Assembly: GCA_902761355.1 (NCBI GenBank)
Contig: CACWJY010000015.1
Location: 1 to 48,644, forward strand
Reading direction: 5' to 3'
Length of the DNA stretch: 48,644 nucleotides
Origin: Fibrobacter succinogenes
GTDB taxonomy: Bacteria; Fibrobacterota; Fibrobacteria; Fibrobacterales; Fibrobacteraceae
Shown here: piece after piece, positions 31,403 through 42,461 of the stretch
Numbering within the stretch: position 1 is the stretch's first letter
How the letters are laid out: each line of letters opens with the position of its first letter
The notes under the pieces: generated by a model
Told to the model about the DNA's origin: nothing
Database searches by the model: none
The model's input: the letters and a program-made list of their open reading frames with translations, nothing else
Translations under genes and position numbers: made by a program

Positions 31403-33819
31403 TACTTATTCTTTCCTTCAAATACGTCACGCGGGAATGCGCAACGGAATCCAATCCAGTCAGACCAATAGCGAGGATCCTCATCATCGCGCTCGGTCAA
31501 GTTCAGGTACTTTTCTTTGTCTTTCCAAGAACCACCCTTATACACCCTAGAAGATCCAAAAGAAGCTCCGGTCGGGTTAGAATCCTCAACGAAGAACGAG
31601 AACATGAAATACTTGTCCCGAGTCCATTCAGCCACGTTACCGGACATATCAAAGATACCCCATTCATTGGATTTCTTGCTGCTAACCGGCTGCGGACCAT
31701 AACCAGGCGTTTTCTTACCTAAGCTATAGGAGTTTGTTCTATAAACAGCATATACACCCGGATCCGGATCTGCATTCAGGTTCCACAGGGCACCTTCGTT
31801 GTTATCAGCACGGCCAGCAAATTCCCACTGAGCTTCGGTCGGGAGGTCTCCGCCAATCGCCTGACAGAAGGCACGAGCATCATCCCAAGTAATATTATGA
31901 ACAGGGATACGCGGTCCAGTATACGTAGAACGATCCTTGATACGCTTGGTGGAGTCGACACGAGCCATCGTTTCTTTAAAGAACTGCTGGGTCACTTCGG
32001 TCGTGTGGATTCCAAATCCAGACATATTGACAACCTTGCCTTTGTAGCGGAACGAACCCGAATCAATCAAGGCCACATTGCCCTTTTCTCTATCACGGAC
32101 AACCTTGGGAACATTGATGGCGATAATACCCAACTCGTTGTTTTCGTTCTGCCTGACCTTGGGTTCAACATATTCCTTAATCGGCTCGGGAGTAACCTGT
32201 GCCGGGCGGTTCAGCCAATCCTGGACTTCCTGCTGGTCATAGATGTAACCCGGGAGTTCAAAGCTACCCTGAGCAGCGACTTCTTTATTAGAGATAAGCA
32301 CATCCATCTTGACATAACGGTAATGGTGACGGCCAACCACAACATCTTCGTTATAAATCCAGACAGGCTTGTTATTTTCGAAAGAAACGAGAACTCTTGC
32401 CGTCGGATCAGATGTCAGCACCTTGTACAGAGAATCGGCGGTATAACCATCCGCATTACCAGACCAAGAGGCGTCATAACGATTCTTGTCTGAACCAAGC
32501 ACTACGCGGACAGCGACCATACGACGTGTAACCACCATCTTAGGTCCAGCAGGCACCACAGAATCCTTAGCGGTCGAATCAACCGCAGCAACATTAGCGG
32601 CACTCGAATCCGCCGGAGCAGAAGTAGCAGAATCAGTCTTTGCAGAATCGACAGCCGCAACCTGAACAGAATCAGCAGCAGGAGCCTTAGCCGAATCTAC
32701 AACAGGAAGTTCCTGAGCAACAGGTTCCTGGAAGACCGTATCTTCGACATACACAGGTTCCACAAGCGTCGGAACGAAGGACAAACGCATCGGAAGAGCC
32801 TGGAGGCTATCGATCTTTTTACGAAGTTCCTTATTGACGATGCTTACAGTGCCCATCTTACTACGGCGCCATTCATCTCGAGCCATGGCACGTTTAATAT
32901 GATAAGACTTGATATAGTTGATATACACACTGTCATCCGCAGAAACACCAAGGGCTAAAGCCCTATGCTTTTTGGGGTAAACATTGTTGAAGGCCGACGT
33001 ATCGATCAAAGAAACAGTTTCTTTGATATTAGAAGTCAGGGTATCGTACAAAACTTCGCAAGCCTCAAGGTCCTTTGCATTGCGAACCGCTTCTAGAGTT
33101 ACGGAAGTATGGGCCTTTACTCCAGACGTCGTATCGAGGACGGCCTTTTTCGGCTTAAAATGAGCAACACCACCTTCCATAGCGATTGCATCGACATACG
33201 GTAAATAGCCCGGAGCCTCAATGCTAAAAGTGTACATACCCGGCTTCACCGGATAAAGCATATTTGAATTCAACTTTGCACGTGTAGAAAGGGGAGTAAT
33301 TTCTGTACCAGCTGCGGCAGAATCGACTACCAAGATTCCCGGAGCTTCGGACTCCTGCAACACCTGCCACTGGCCATTTTTCTTGAAATAGAGTTTTGGC
33401 ACACGCGGAGAGTAGAGGTATTCCATGTCAAAATAGATGTCGGCTTCATCCTGGAAAGCTCTGTTGTTCTGCGTCGCATAAAAACGAAGGGCAACAACTT
33501 CTGTCGGTTTCAGGTAATTCTCACGAAGATTAAACGCATGCAGCTTTACGTAATTGTCCGGATTGACCTTGCCTGAAAACCACAAGTATTCCTTGGCGGA
33601 CTTCTTGTGACGCAAGAAAAGCGTGTTGGACTTAAGAGGCAAGCACGGGTTTTCGGAGAGCACCATGGCTTCATCCTTGACGATAGCCATATCGGCCATG
33701 GGCTTCATCATCTCGCCCACCTTAAACATTTTCGGCGATACTCGGAAATTTTTATCGCTGTCGGCCAAAGAAAGGGCCGGTAGCAACAGCAAGAGCGGAA
33801 GCAAACGTGCAAAGGACAT
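31402..33819 (-). CDS. Exported SUMF1-domain protein (GldJ/GldK-like)
   Basis: An 805-residue protein from the ATG at 33819, which has an AGGAGA site and begins a signal peptide (MSFARLLPLLLLLPALSLA); a start 18 codons earlier does not. Residues about 60-230 are beta-rich and end in a PEGA-like segment (GMYTFSIEAPGYLPYVDAIA). A helical part and an Ala/Asp/Ser-rich linker (about 400-450, with repeated VDSAK/ADS units) follow. The C-terminal SUMF1 domain (about 585-800) has THNITWDDARAFC-type and LPTEAQWEFAGRA, DMSGNVAEWTRD and RVYKGGSW blocks. The catalytic Cys pair of true formylglycine-generating enzymes is not evident. SUMF1 proteins GldJ/GldK are T9SS parts in Bacteroidota, so a similar structural role is plausible. 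No lipobox is seen. Confidence 0.78.
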   Translation of the reverse strand: MSFARLLPLLLLLPALSLADSDKNFRVSPKMFKVGEMMKPMADMAIVKDEAMVLSENPCLPLKSNTLFLRHKKSAKEYLWFSGKVNPDNYVKLHAFNLRENYLKPTEVVALRFYATQNNRAFQDEADIYFDMEYLYSPRVPKLYFKKNGQWQVLQESEAPGILVVDSAAAGTEITPLSTRAKLNSNMLYPVKPGMYTFSIEAPGYLPYVDAIAMEGGVAHFKPKKAVLDTTSGVKAHTSVTLEAVRNAKDLEACEVLYDTLTSNIKETVSLIDTSAFNNVYPKKHRALALGVSADDSVYINYIKSYHIKRAMARDEWRRSKMGTVSIVNKELRKKIDSLQALPMRLSFVPTLVEPVYVEDTVFQEPVAQELPVVDSAKAPAADSVQVAAVDSAKTDSATSAPADSSAANVAAVDSTAKDSVVPAGPKMVVTRRMVAVRVVLGSDKNRYDASWSGNADGYTADSLYKVLTSDPTARVLVSFENNKPVWIYNEDVVVGRHHYRYVKMDVLISNKEVAAQGSFELPGYIYDQQEVQDWLNRPAQVTPEPIKEYVEPKVRQNENNELGIIAINVPKVVRDREKGNVALIDSGSFRYKGKVVNMSGFGIHTTEVTQQFFKETMARVDSTKRIKDRSTYTGPRIPVHNITWDDARAFCQAIGGDLPTEAQWEFAGRADNNEGALWNLNADPDPGVYAVYRTNSYSLGKKTPGYGPQPVSSKKSNEWGIFDMSGNVAEWTRDKYFMFSFFVEDSNPTGASFGSSRVYKGGSWKDKEKYLNLTERDDEDPRYWSDWIGFRCAFPRDVFEGKNK

Positions 33820-33901
33820 ATTATCTCCTATCTTCAGATCTTTCAAAACACCTAAATGTTTCGATTTTCTCACATAAAGATAACATTTTTGCTAAAAGCA
33901 C

Positions 33902-36900
33902 CTAGGCATTAGGCCCCATTTTGAGCAAATAGCCGCCTTCGGAGCCTCCAACAGGGCCTAATTCCACCTTCCAATCCGAAAGACGAATGATATCAGGGTG
34001 GTGTTCGATAACGATAACGGTGTCACCGCGGGCAGAAAGTTTGCGCAACATGTTCCAAAGAATCTGAATATCCTTAAGGTGGAGGCCCGTCGTCGGTTCA
34101 TCGAGCAGGTAGACCATTTCTTGAGCGGGTTTGCGTGCAAGTTCCGCAGCAAGCTTGAGGCGCTGGGATTCGCCGCCGCTGAGGGTCGTGACAGACTGGC
34201 CGAGTTTCACGTACGGGAGGCCCACATCGCGCAGACATTCCAGCTTCGGCAAAATTTTCGGCTGATCCTTGAAGAATTCGCAGGCTTCAGCCACGCGCAT
34301 GTCTAGCACATCGGCGATGTTCTTTCCCTTGAAGGTGACGGTGAGGGTTTCCTGATTGTAGCGCTTGCCGCCGCAGACATCGCAGACTTCCCACACATCG
34401 GAAAGGAAGTGCATTTCTACCGAGATGGCGCCGCGACCTTCGCAGGCCTCGCAGCGGCCGCGGGCCAAGTTGTAACTAAAACGCCCGTAGTCGAAGCCTT
34501 TCAACTTGGCTTGCGGCAGTTTGGCGAATAGCTTGCGGATGTCGTCAAACACGCCCGTGAAACTCGCGGGCGTGCTGCGAGGAGTTCCTGAAATCGGGCT
34601 TTGGTCAACCAAAAGAACTTCGCCGTTCTGCTTCTTGCGACCGCGGGCCTGGAATTTCTTCTTAAGGCGCGGGTAGATTTCGTCCATGACCATGGAACTC
34701 TTGCCCGAGCCCGACACACCGCAAACCACGCTGATGGCGCCCTTCGGGAACTTTACAGACAAATTCTTTAGGTTGTTGTGATTCAATTTTTCGAATTCGT
34801 AGAATTCCGTGGAATCGGTAATGGGCTTTGCCGCAATTTCGTTCGCCATCGGGATGGAGTGCGTCAAATACTTGACCGTTTCGCTGCGCGGGAACTGCTG
34901 CAAGGCATAAGGCTTAGAAAGCTGTTCTGGAGAACCCTCGGCAACGACCTCGCCACCGAACTCGCCTGCCGCCGGGCCCATATCGATAATATGGTCCGCC
35001 GCCTGCATCATCTTCATGTCGTGTTCCACCACCACGAGCGTGTTACCCAAATCGCGCAGGCGGTAAAGCGTATTGAGGAGCATGGCGGTATCGCTTTCGT
35101 GCAAGCCCACCGTAGGTTCGTCAAGCACATAGAGCACTCCTTCGAGACCGCTACCGATCTGGCTCGCCAGGCGAATACGCTGGGATTCACCGCCTGAAAG
35201 CGTGTCGCCCGCACGATCGAGACCGATGTAACCGAGGCCTACACCCTTGAGGAAGTTGAGACGCCCGACAATTTCGCGGAGCAAAGGTTCGGCGACCGTC
35301 ATCTTGCCGTCGGGATTCTTGTCTTTCCCGAAGTTATCGCGTTTGAAGTTTTCATTGCTGAACCATTCGAGCGCCTGGGCGATGCTCATGTGGTTCACAT
35401 CCATAATATTCTTGTCGCCGATGCGAACCGCCAGATATTCCGGCTTCAAACGTTCGCCGTGGCAATCGGGGCAAACTTCGCCGTCCTTAAAGTGGCCGAG
35501 ACCAAGGCAGGTTTCGCAAGCGCCCCAGTGCGTGTTGAAACTGAAGTGTTTCGGGTTCAGCGCCGAATCCATGTACCAGCCGCAATCGGGGCAGCCCGGC
35601 TTTTCGGAACAGGCCAAGCGACCGCCCTTTTCGTCTTCCACATAAAGGATTCCATTACCGTCGCGGTAGCCACGTTCAAAAGCTTCTACCAGGCGGGCAC
35701 GGTTTTCTTCCTTGACCACCACCGTATCGACGACAGCGAGCAACTGCTTTTCGCGGGTCGGGATTTTGGGCAGCGGGAGTTCCACCAGCTTATTGCCGAG
35801 GTAAACCTTGCGGTAACCCTTTTCCGTGAGAATCTTGGAAAGCTTCAGAACATCCTTGATTTCGAACGGAGCCAACACCGTGATCTTTTTATTCAAGTCG
35901 CGGTCGAAGGCGTATTGCATCAGGTCGCCGACAGCATAAGCGCTCACGGGCTTCCCGCATTTCAAGCAATGCGGGGTCCCGACCCGCGCCCAGAAAATGC
36001 GGAAGTAGTCATAAATTTCGGTGAGGGTCGCGACCGTACTGCGCGGGCTCTTGCTGGCACTCTTCTGGTCGATGGCAATTGCCGGCGCGAGGCCCGAAAT
36101 CGAATCGATGCTCCCGTGGTCAGGGCGACCGAGGAATCGGCGGGCATATGTGCTCAACGTCTCTACAAAGCGGCGCTGGCCTTCGCTAAAGAGCGTATGG
36201 AAAGCGAGGCTCGACTTACCGGAGCCTGAAACGCCCGTAACGACCGTGAGCTTGTGGCGCGGAATCGTCACATCAATGTTCTTGAGGTTATGCTTGCGGG
36301 CACCATGCACCTCAATATCGAGCGACAAATCTTCGCCGCCCTTGAGCGTGCGGTCAAAGTGATGGTTCTCGCCATGCTTTTTCGCAAGCACCGGCGCAAG
36401 GTAGCGACCCGTCTCGGACTTTTTGCATTTGGCAATCTGCTCCGGCGTACCCGTCGCAATAATTTTACCGCCGTGAATGCCCGCATCCGGGCCCAAGTCG
36501 ATAATCCAGTCGGCGCACTTGATTACGTCCAAATTGTGTTCAATAATCACGACGCTGTTACCGAGACTACGCAGGCGATTCAGGCAGTCCATGAGCTTGC
36601 GGATATCTTCGAAGTGCAAGCCCGTCGTCGGTTCGTCGAGCAGGTAAAGCGTCTTTCCTGTCCCTGGGCGACGCAATTCAGAAGCGATCTTGATACGCTG
36701 CGCCTCTCCCCCACTCAATGTCGTCGAAGGTTGGCCCAAAGTCAAGTAGCCGAGCCCCACTTCCACGAGCAAGTTCAACGGTTGCGCAATCTTCGGAATG
36801 TCCTTGAAGAATTCTGCCGCATCGGCAATGCTCAAGTCAAGAATTTCAGAAACGTTCTTGCCCTTATAATAGACTTCGCGAGTGGCATCGTTAAAGCGCT

Positions 36901-39169
36901 TGCCTCCGCACACATCACAAGTCACCTGTACACTCGGCAAAATATGCATGTCGACGATTTTCACGCCCGCGCCTTCGCAGGCATCGCAGCGGCCGCCCTT
37001 CACGTTGAAACTGAAACGGCTCTTGCTGTAACCGCGAATCTTGCTTTCTTCCATGCTCGCGAAAAGGTCGCGCACATCGTCCCAAATCTTGGTGTAAGTC
37101 GCCGGATTGCTTCGCGGCGTGCGGCCAATCGGCGTCTGGTCAATTTCAATCACCTTGTCAATATTCTCGAGACCTTCCAGGTGATCAAACTTTCCAACTG
37201 GTTCTTCTGCGTTATAGAATATGCGCGCCAATTCGCGACGCAGAATCTGGTTGATGAGTGTACTCTTGCCGGAACCCGAAACACCCGTCACCACGGTCAG
37301 CGCACCATCCAGCGGAATCTCCACATCGATATTCTTGAGGTTATTTTCGGCAGCACCACAAATCTTGAGTTTCGGCGTATTCTTGTAGATTCTCTTGCGG
37401 GTTGCAGGAATTTCAATTGCCTTACGACCGCTCAAATAAGCGCCCGTCAGCGAAGCCTTATTCTTCTCGAGTTCCTCGACGGTCCCTGCTGCAATCACGC
37501 GACCGCCTTCCACGCCGGCACCCGGTCCCACATCAATCACGCAGTCCGCATGGCGCATGGTGTCTTCGTCGTGTTCCACGATAATCAGGCTATTGCCCTG
37601 CGCCCTCAAATGTTCCAGCATTCCGAGCAGTTTATCGTTATCGCGGGGGTGGAGCCCGATGCTCGGCTCATCAAGCACATAAAGCACCCCCTGCAGGCCG
37701 GCGCCCACAGCGCTTGCCAAGCGTATGCGTTGGGCCTCGCCGCCACTCAAGGTAGACGCCTTGCGGTTAATCGTCAAATAACCGAGCCCCACCGCATTCA
37801 AGAACGAAAGTCGCCCGCGAATTTCCTTCAGAATTTCCTTGCCGATTCGCTTTTCCTTTTCGGACAAGTCAATTTTATTGAAAAAATCCACCGACTTTTC
37901 GACGGACCATTCCGTCATCTCGGTCAGATTCACGCCATGGAACGTGACCGCATTTGCCGTGCGGTTGATACGCGTGCCATGACATTCGGGGCAAACGCCA
38001 ATCTGCATGTACTTGCGAAAGTGGAAAATGTGCCACATGTCCCACAGTTCCTGCATAATCGGGATAATGCCACGCTCTGATTCGCTCGGCGTTCCGTACA
38101 GCACAGCATCCTGTTGCGCCTTCTTGAGTTTGCTCCACGGCGTATCGAGCGAAAAATGCATCTCGTTTGCGATATTACGCAAGTTGCGGCGTCCAAAATC
38201 GCTGAAAATCAGCGTGCCGTCGTCCTTCTTGATGGTCGCGATGCAGCCGTCCTTGATGGACTTCGTCTTGTCCGGAATAATCAAGTCCAAATCGAACTTG
38301 TAGCTTTCGCCCATACCCTTACAGGCGGGGCAGCGGCCCTTCGGATCATTAAAGCTGAAGAATCGCGGTTCCAATTCCGGTATGGAGATGCCGCACTTGG
38401 GGCAAGCAAGCAACGTACCCTGCAAGCGGTATTCCTCCTTACCCTCGCCCGCCGACAACAAAAAGCTCACCAGCTTTCCGTCAGTCAGCTTCAACGCACC
38501 TTCCAGCGCCTCGCGCAAACGGCTCATATTCTTGCGTTCAAGCGTCAAGCGGTCAATCACCGCTTCAATCGTGTGCTTCTCGTAACGCACAAGCGCGGGA
38601 ACATCTTCCAAGCGATAAATCGCCCCGTCCACGCGGGCACGCACAAATCCGTTTTCCTTGAGTTCGGCAAGTTCCTTGCGGTATTCGCCCTTGCGCTCCT
38701 GCACAATCGGCGCCATCACCGTAATCTGCTTGCCTTCGTCGCTCACATATAAGTTATCGACAATCTGATCCACCGTCTGGGCCTGAATCACGCGCCCACA
38801 ATCGGGGCAATGCGGCACACCGAGGCGTGCAAAAAGCAAGCGGTAATGGTCCAAAATTTCGACCACCGTCCCCACCGTTGAACGCGGGTTACGGTTCACC
38901 GTCTTCTGGTCAATCGAAATCGTCGGCGAAATGCCGCGCACGCTCTCCACCTCGGGGTGTTTCATGCGGCCGATGAACTGGCGCGCATACGCCGAGAGCG
39001 ATTCCACAAAACGGCGCTGGCCTTCCTGGAACACCGTATCGAACGCGAGGCTCGACTTGCCCGAACCCGACACTCCGGTCACCACTACGATGGAATCGCG
39101 GGGAATGGAAAGGTTCACATGGCGGAGGTTATGCTCGTGCGCATCGCGGATTTCGATAGATTTGGTCAT
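33902..39169 (-). CDS. uvrA: Tandem-duplicated (double-length) excinuclease UvrA
   Basis: A 1755-residue protein, nearly twice the usual length of about 940. It consists of two complete UvrA units in one frame. Walker A motifs GVSGSGKS lie near residues 32, 628, 978 and 1481. Signature blocks [10 protein letters not shown] or TLSGGESQR appear four times, and VLDEPS/LLDEPT Walker B sites also four times. Zinc-binding Cys sets appear in both halves ([18 protein letters not shown] with [31 protein letters not shown] with CDVCGGKR). UvrA dimers find bulky DNA damage and load UvrB. A fused dimer would be asymmetric. No frameshift is seen. Chlamydial UvrA is also double-length. A GGGGG ribosome-binding-like stretch precedes the ATG. 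Confidence 0.95.
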   Translation of the reverse strand: MTKSIEIRDAHEHNLRHVNLSIPRDSIVVVTGVSGSGKSSLAFDTVFQEGQRRFVESLSAYARQFIGRMKHPEVESVRGISPTISIDQKTVNRNPRSTVGTVVEILDHYRLLFARLGVPHCPDCGRVIQAQTVDQIVDNLYVSDEGKQITVMAPIVQERKGEYRKELAELKENGFVRARVDGAIYRLEDVPALVRYEKHTIEAVIDRLTLERKNMSRLREALEGALKLTDGKLVSFLLSAGEGKEEYRLQGTLLACPKCGISIPELEPRFFSFNDPKGRCPACKGMGESYKFDLDLIIPDKTKSIKDGCIATIKKDDGTLIFSDFGRRNLRNIANEMHFSLDTPWSKLKKAQQDAVLYGTPSESERGIIPIMQELWDMWHIFHFRKYMQIGVCPECHGTRINRTANAVTFHGVNLTEMTEWSVEKSVDFFNKIDLSEKEKRIGKEILKEIRGRLSFLNAVGLGYLTINRKASTLSGGEAQRIRLASAVGAGLQGVLYVLDEPSIGLHPRDNDKLLGMLEHLRAQGNSLIIVEHDEDTMRHADCVIDVGPGAGVEGGRVIAAGTVEELEKNKASLTGAYLSGRKAIEIPATRKRIYKNTPKLKICGAAENNLKNIDVEIPLDGALTVVTGVSGSGKSTLINQILRRELARIFYNAEEPVGKFDHLEGLENIDKVIEIDQTPIGRTPRSNPATYTKIWDDVRDLFASMEESKIRGYSKSRFSFNVKGGRCDACEGAGVKIVDMHILPSVQVTCDVCGGKRFNDATREVYYKGKNVSEILDLSIADAAEFFKDIPKIAQPLNLLVEVGLGYLTLGQPSTTLSGGEAQRIKIASELRRPGTGKTLYLLDEPTTGLHFEDIRKLMDCLNRLRSLGNSVVIIEHNLDVIKCADWIIDLGPDAGIHGGKIIATGTPEQIAKCKKSETGRYLAPVLAKKHGENHHFDRTLKGGEDLSLDIEVHGARKHNLKNIDVTIPRHKLTVVTGVSGSGKSSLAFHTLFSEGQRRFVETLSTYARRFLGRPDHGSIDSISGLAPAIAIDQKSASKSPRSTVATLTEIYDYFRIFWARVGTPHCLKCGKPVSAYAVGDLMQYAFDRDLNKKITVLAPFEIKDVLKLSKILTEKGYRKVYLGNKLVELPLPKIPTREKQLLAVVDTVVVKEENRARLVEAFERGYRDGNGILYVEDEKGGRLACSEKPGCPDCGWYMDSALNPKHFSFNTHWGACETCLGLGHFKDGEVCPDCHGERLKPEYLAVRIGDKNIMDVNHMSIAQALEWFSNENFKRDNFGKDKNPDGKMTVAEPLLREIVGRLNFLKGVGLGYIGLDRAGDTLSGGESQRIRLASQIGSGLEGVLYVLDEPTVGLHESDTAMLLNTLYRLRDLGNTLVVVEHDMKMMQAADHIIDMGPAAGEFGGEVVAEGSPEQLSKPYALQQFPRSETVKYLTHSIPMANEIAAKPITDSTEFYEFEKLNHNNLKNLSVKFPKGAISVVCGVSGSGKSSMVMDEIYPRLKKKFQARGRKKQNGEVLLVDQSPISGTPRSTPASFTGVFDDIRKLFAKLPQAKLKGFDYGRFSYNLARGRCEACEGRGAISVEMHFLSDVWEVCDVCGGKRYNQETLTVTFKGKNIADVLDMRVAEACEFFKDQPKILPKLECLRDVGLPYVKLGQSVTTLSGGESQRLKLAAELARKPAQEMVYLLDEPTTGLHLKDIQILWNMLRKLSARGDTVIVIEHHPDIIRLSDWKVELGPVGGSEGGYLLKMGPNA

Positions 39170-39186
39170 GCCCCCAATATAGAAAA

Positions 39187-39203
39187 AGACGGCAAAGCCG
39201 TCT
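39187..39203 (-). terminator. Terminator after the GH5 gene
   Basis: AGACGGC-AAA-GCCGTCT (7-bp stem) is followed on the minus strand by TTTTTC. It lies between the GH5 stop and the uvrA start and should separate the two transcripts. Confidence 0.75.
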
Positions 39204-39262
39204 AATTTTTAGTGAACAAATGTACAGATTTATCTAAGGTTCTGATTTCTCTTTGCACTCAG

Positions 39263-41710
39263 TTATCTATTTATCCATTGGATAATCTGTTTTTGGCTAC
39301 CATGCTGGACAACCACCATGTACAATCCATTTGAGACTCCGTTTAAGCGAATTGCATGGCTACCTGCACCATAATCGCGGCCGAATTCCACAACGCGGGC
39401 ACCGATGGCATCATAGACATTCACCTTGACACGGCCTGCACTCGGCAGCGTAATCTGGAGTGTAGAGCCATACATGTTCGCACGGATTCCGCTTGCAATA
39501 TTATGACTTATAAATCCCGTTGCCGATGAAGCCGGGTCCACCGAGCTTGAAGAAGATTCTTCCTTATTCGAAGATGATGAAATCGCCGAAGCGGAAGACG
39601 CCACTTCAACAGAAGATGATGATTCTGCCGCTGAAGAAGATATAGTTTCAATCGAAGATGATGATACTTCTGCCGAAGAGGACGACAAGGGCGTATCGGA
39701 TGATGAGACAGCACTAGAACTAGACGATTCTACTGGCGGATTCGTATAGTCAATATACTCCTGCAGATTTACCGCAGCGTTTTCGTCACCAATAATGATT
39801 TTAATCGTCTTAGAGAGCGCCTTGTAATTCTCAGTTTCTGGAGCCGTGGCAGTGACAGCAACAATGGCATTTTGGTCCCCTGTTACAAATCCCTCGCCAT
39901 CCTTAGCCAGGTAAATTGAAGAAGGCTTTCCATTGTAGGTATAAGTGATGGGGCTGGGTTCGTCGAGTGTCATACTCGGGAGACCGGTTGCTGAAGCGGC
40001 GTTTAAACTAACAGTCTGGTCCCTAAATTTATTTGTAATACGAGCATCCCCTTTCTCGTAAATAATTTCAAAAGTATCCTGCATGGCGCGGAAACCTGTA
40101 ATTGCAGGTGCCGATGCGACGACCTTGGCTGTGCCGTACTTGTGGAAGTGCAACATCCACACTTGGTTGCCTTTCTGGGAATTAGAGCAGTGCATACTTG
40201 TGCAAGTACTTTTGCTTACAGAAACTATTTCCGGATCTAATGCAGTCAATGTAAATTTGGAACCTTCGTTGGTCTTGTCTTCCATGGTGAGAAGGTAATC
40301 ATTGTATCTATCCCCATCAAAATCATCAGTTCTACCCGTCTTTGTACCACTCTTGCAGATCTTTGCATAAGTACAAGTAACATTTTCGAGGTTCGTGATG
40401 GTCTGACCAGCAACCTTGCTGATTGTTACAACAGATTGAGAGCCATCATTGCCAGTAAGAATGGCAAAACCATAATCATTGATGACGATATCGCTGCCAG
40501 ATACAGAAACCACATCTTCATCGCTGGAACTATAAGTACAACCAGACTTGAGCACACCAGAAATTATACCATCGGTCTGCTTTGCCGTCTGAGGCTTGAA
40601 ACTGCAAGCACCACTCTTCCCCTGGACTAGAGAGTCCACCCAAGAACGTGCATTCTTGATGAGGTAGCTCCTAATAATGTTGCCCGAAGTGGTGTACGTT
40701 GCAGCATCAAGAGCTGCGGCCGTGACGAGGGACTTGTCACCCGCGAAGATGGCGGACTTTTCGCTCTTCTGGTCGACATCACTCGTCTGCTGACGCAAAC
40801 TCCAGTTGCAGTTTGGGATGTTGTTCTGGTCCATGAACTGAATCCATTCGTTCGTGGCGTCGGAGTTTGGATCGTCGTCACCGGCTGCATTCGTTGTAGC
40901 CCATTCAGAGATGAATACCGGATAGCCGGCGCTAAGAGCGCTTGTTACGGCTCCGCCGTAGCTACCCTTGGAGTGACTGGAGGCGTAGAAGTGCAAAACG
41001 TAAGCAATGTTCGTGGAGTGGATTGGGTCTCTTGCGCCCTGTTCTGGGTGCTGTGACCAGTTCGGCGTACCGACAATAACTAGGTTCTGCGTGTTGTTGC
41101 GGATGGCCGGTACGACAGAGTTTGCATAATACTTGATAGCATCCCAATTGCCACCGCTACCTTCTACCGGTTCATTGTAAATCTCATAGATGATGTTCGG
41201 AACATCTTTGTACTTTTGGGAAATCTTGACAAAGAAGTCCTTGGCAAGGTTTGTTTCGAAGTGAGCCCTGTGGCTATGCCAGTCGATAATAATATAAACA
41301 TCGTTTTCAATAGCGGCTTCCACCATCTTATCGATCATGGAAAGTTGGAGTTCCGGAAACCTTGCATAGGAAAACTGGTCGTCAATCTTGTTCTTGGTAC
41401 CGCCATTGTTGTCATAATACTCGACACCCATGGCATATCGAAAAACATCTATCTTAAGATTATCCACCGCCCATGAAATGACGGCCGGGTTGTAGTAAGA
41501 CGAACCTGTCGCGTCGGACCAGTAAAGGCTTACGCCGCGAAGCATTGCCTGCTGGTTGTTTTTTTCGCCAATAATTTTGTTGCCGCTCGTATGAAGAGCC
41601 CCGTAGTAAGATACCGGACCAACCTTTTTTGGGGTCGCCGTAGCGGCATCGGCAAAAGCGGATGCAACAGCAAAGGCAAGGACGCCTGTTAAAATTCGGA
41701 TAATTTTCAT
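39263..41710 (-). CDS. Secreted GH5 endoglucanase with Ser-rich linker and T9SS-like C-terminus
   Basis: An 815-residue enzyme. The ATG at 41710 has a GAGGAA ribosome-binding site; the ATG four codons earlier has none. After the signal peptide (ending ASAFA), residues about 35-310 form a GH5 (subfamily 2-like) barrel. MLRGVSLYWSD, IIDWHSH, the acid/base Glu in IYEIYNEPV (about 178) and the nucleophile Glu in PVFISEWATT (about 270) are visible. Residues about 360-660 are beta-rich, with several Cys and Ig/cadherin-like repeats of unknown type. A polyserine linker (about 665-735) follows, and the C-terminus GRVKVNVYDAIGARVVEFGR...NGLYMVVVQ resembles type IX sorting domains. It should cut cellulose or related glucans outside the cell. 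A terminator follows. Confidence 0.93.
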   Translation of the reverse strand: MKIIRILTGVLAFAVASAFADAATATPKKVGPVSYYGALHTSGNKIIGEKNNQQAMLRGVSLYWSDATGSSYYNPAVISWAVDNLKIDVFRYAMGVEYYDNNGGTKNKIDDQFSYARFPELQLSMIDKMVEAAIENDVYIIIDWHSHRAHFETNLAKDFFVKISQKYKDVPNIIYEIYNEPVEGSGGNWDAIKYYANSVVPAIRNNTQNLVIVGTPNWSQHPEQGARDPIHSTNIAYVLHFYASSHSKGSYGGAVTSALSAGYPVFISEWATTNAAGDDDPNSDATNEWIQFMDQNNIPNCNWSLRQQTSDVDQKSEKSAIFAGDKSLVTAAALDAATYTTSGNIIRSYLIKNARSWVDSLVQGKSGACSFKPQTAKQTDGIISGVLKSGCTYSSSDEDVVSVSGSDIVINDYGFAILTGNDGSQSVVTISKVAGQTITNLENVTCTYAKICKSGTKTGRTDDFDGDRYNDYLLTMEDKTNEGSKFTLTALDPEIVSVSKSTCTSMHCSNSQKGNQVWMLHFHKYGTAKVVASAPAITGFRAMQDTFEIIYEKGDARITNKFRDQTVSLNAASATGLPSMTLDEPSPITYTYNGKPSSIYLAKDGEGFVTGDQNAIVAVTATAPETENYKALSKTIKIIIGDENAAVNLQEYIDYTNPPVESSSSSAVSSSDTPLSSSSAEVSSSSIETISSSAAESSSSVEVASSASAISSSSNKEESSSSSVDPASSATGFISHNIASGIRANMYGSTLQITLPSAGRVKVNVYDAIGARVVEFGRDYGAGSHAIRLNGVSNGLYMVVVQHGSQKQIIQWINR

Positions 41711-41869
41711 AAAGTTCCTCATTTATTGTAAAAGATAGTAAAACAACCAAGACCTCAATGAGTTCATATCTATTCCGCAAAAATACGATCTCCCCCTCAA
41801 AAAAAATGAACAAGATTTTTGCGAATATTGTATCTTTCAAAGGGAATATCTAGCACACCGGAGTTTATC

Positions 41870-42451
41870 ATGAAAGTCGTCTTGTTTAACGGCAGCCGTC
41901 GCGAAAAGGGCTGCACCTACACCGCCCTGAACATTGTCGCAGGCGAACTCAACGCTGCGGGCATCGAAACCGAAGTCTTCTTTGTCGGGGGCCGCGTGCT
42001 CAAGAGCGAAACGGACGCGGTCGTCCACGAAGCCAAGGAAATCTTGAAGTCCGCCGACGCGGTAGTCTACGGTTCGCCGGTCTACTACGCCTCCCCCAGC
42101 GGAGAAATGCTGATGTTCCTCGACAGGCTCTACGGCCTCGCCGAAGCGGAACTGCTTTTCAAGCCCGCCGCCACGCTTGCTTCGGCTCGCCGCGCAGGCA
42201 CCAGCGCCACCCTCGACGCACTGAACAAGTACCCCACCTACGCGCAGCAGCCCTTGGTGACCTCGCGCTACTGGAATATGGTCCACGGATCCAGCCCCGA
42301 AGACGTACTCAAGGACGAAGAAGGCGTACAGATTATGCGCGAACTCGGCCGCAACATGGCATGGCTCCTCAAGAGCATCGAAGCGGGCAAGCAGGCGGGC
42401 ATTGCGCAGCCTGTTGCCGAAAAGAAAATTTATACGAACTTCATCCGCTAA
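41870..42451 (+). CDS. NADPH-dependent FMN reductase/flavodoxin-like protein
   Basis: A 193-residue flavoprotein from the ATG at 41870 with CGGAG upstream. MKVVLFNGSRREKGCTYTAL is the FMN phosphate-binding start (GSxRxxGxT type), and DAVVYGSPVYYASPSGEMLMFLDR is the second FMN-contacting strand. It resembles the iron-sulphur flavoprotein/NADPH-dependent FMN reductase superfamily but lacks the Cys cluster for an Fe-S centre. It probably reduces flavins, quinones or metals in the cytoplasm. It is followed 10 bases later by the cation exporter gene, so they are co-transcribed. A link to metal stress is possible but unproven. Confidence 0.87.
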   Translation: MKVVLFNGSRREKGCTYTALNIVAGELNAAGIETEVFFVGGRVLKSETDAVVHEAKEILKSADAVVYGSPVYYASPSGEMLMFLDRLYGLAEAELLFKPAATLASARRAGTSATLDALNKYPTYAQQPLVTSRYWNMVHGSSPEDVLKDEEGVQIMRELGRNMAWLLKSIEAGKQAGIAQPVAEKKIYTNFIR

Positions 42452-42461
42452 GAGTTTTCAC

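Noticed and set aside
31402..33819. True formylglycine-generating enzyme for sulfatases
   Set aside because: The SUMF1 fold is present, but the catalytic Cys pair is not evident and no sulfatase gene is nearby.
36254..38080. A 608-codon plus-strand open frame within the uvrA region
   Set aside because: It lies antisense to a clear UvrA with all motifs. Its translation has no recognisable domain, and codon bias explains the lack of stops.
39500..39740. Repeated AGA/TCT-type pattern as a microsatellite or CRISPR-like array
   Set aside because: It is the polyserine linker of the GH5 enzyme (runs of Ser codons) in an intact reading frame, without spacers.
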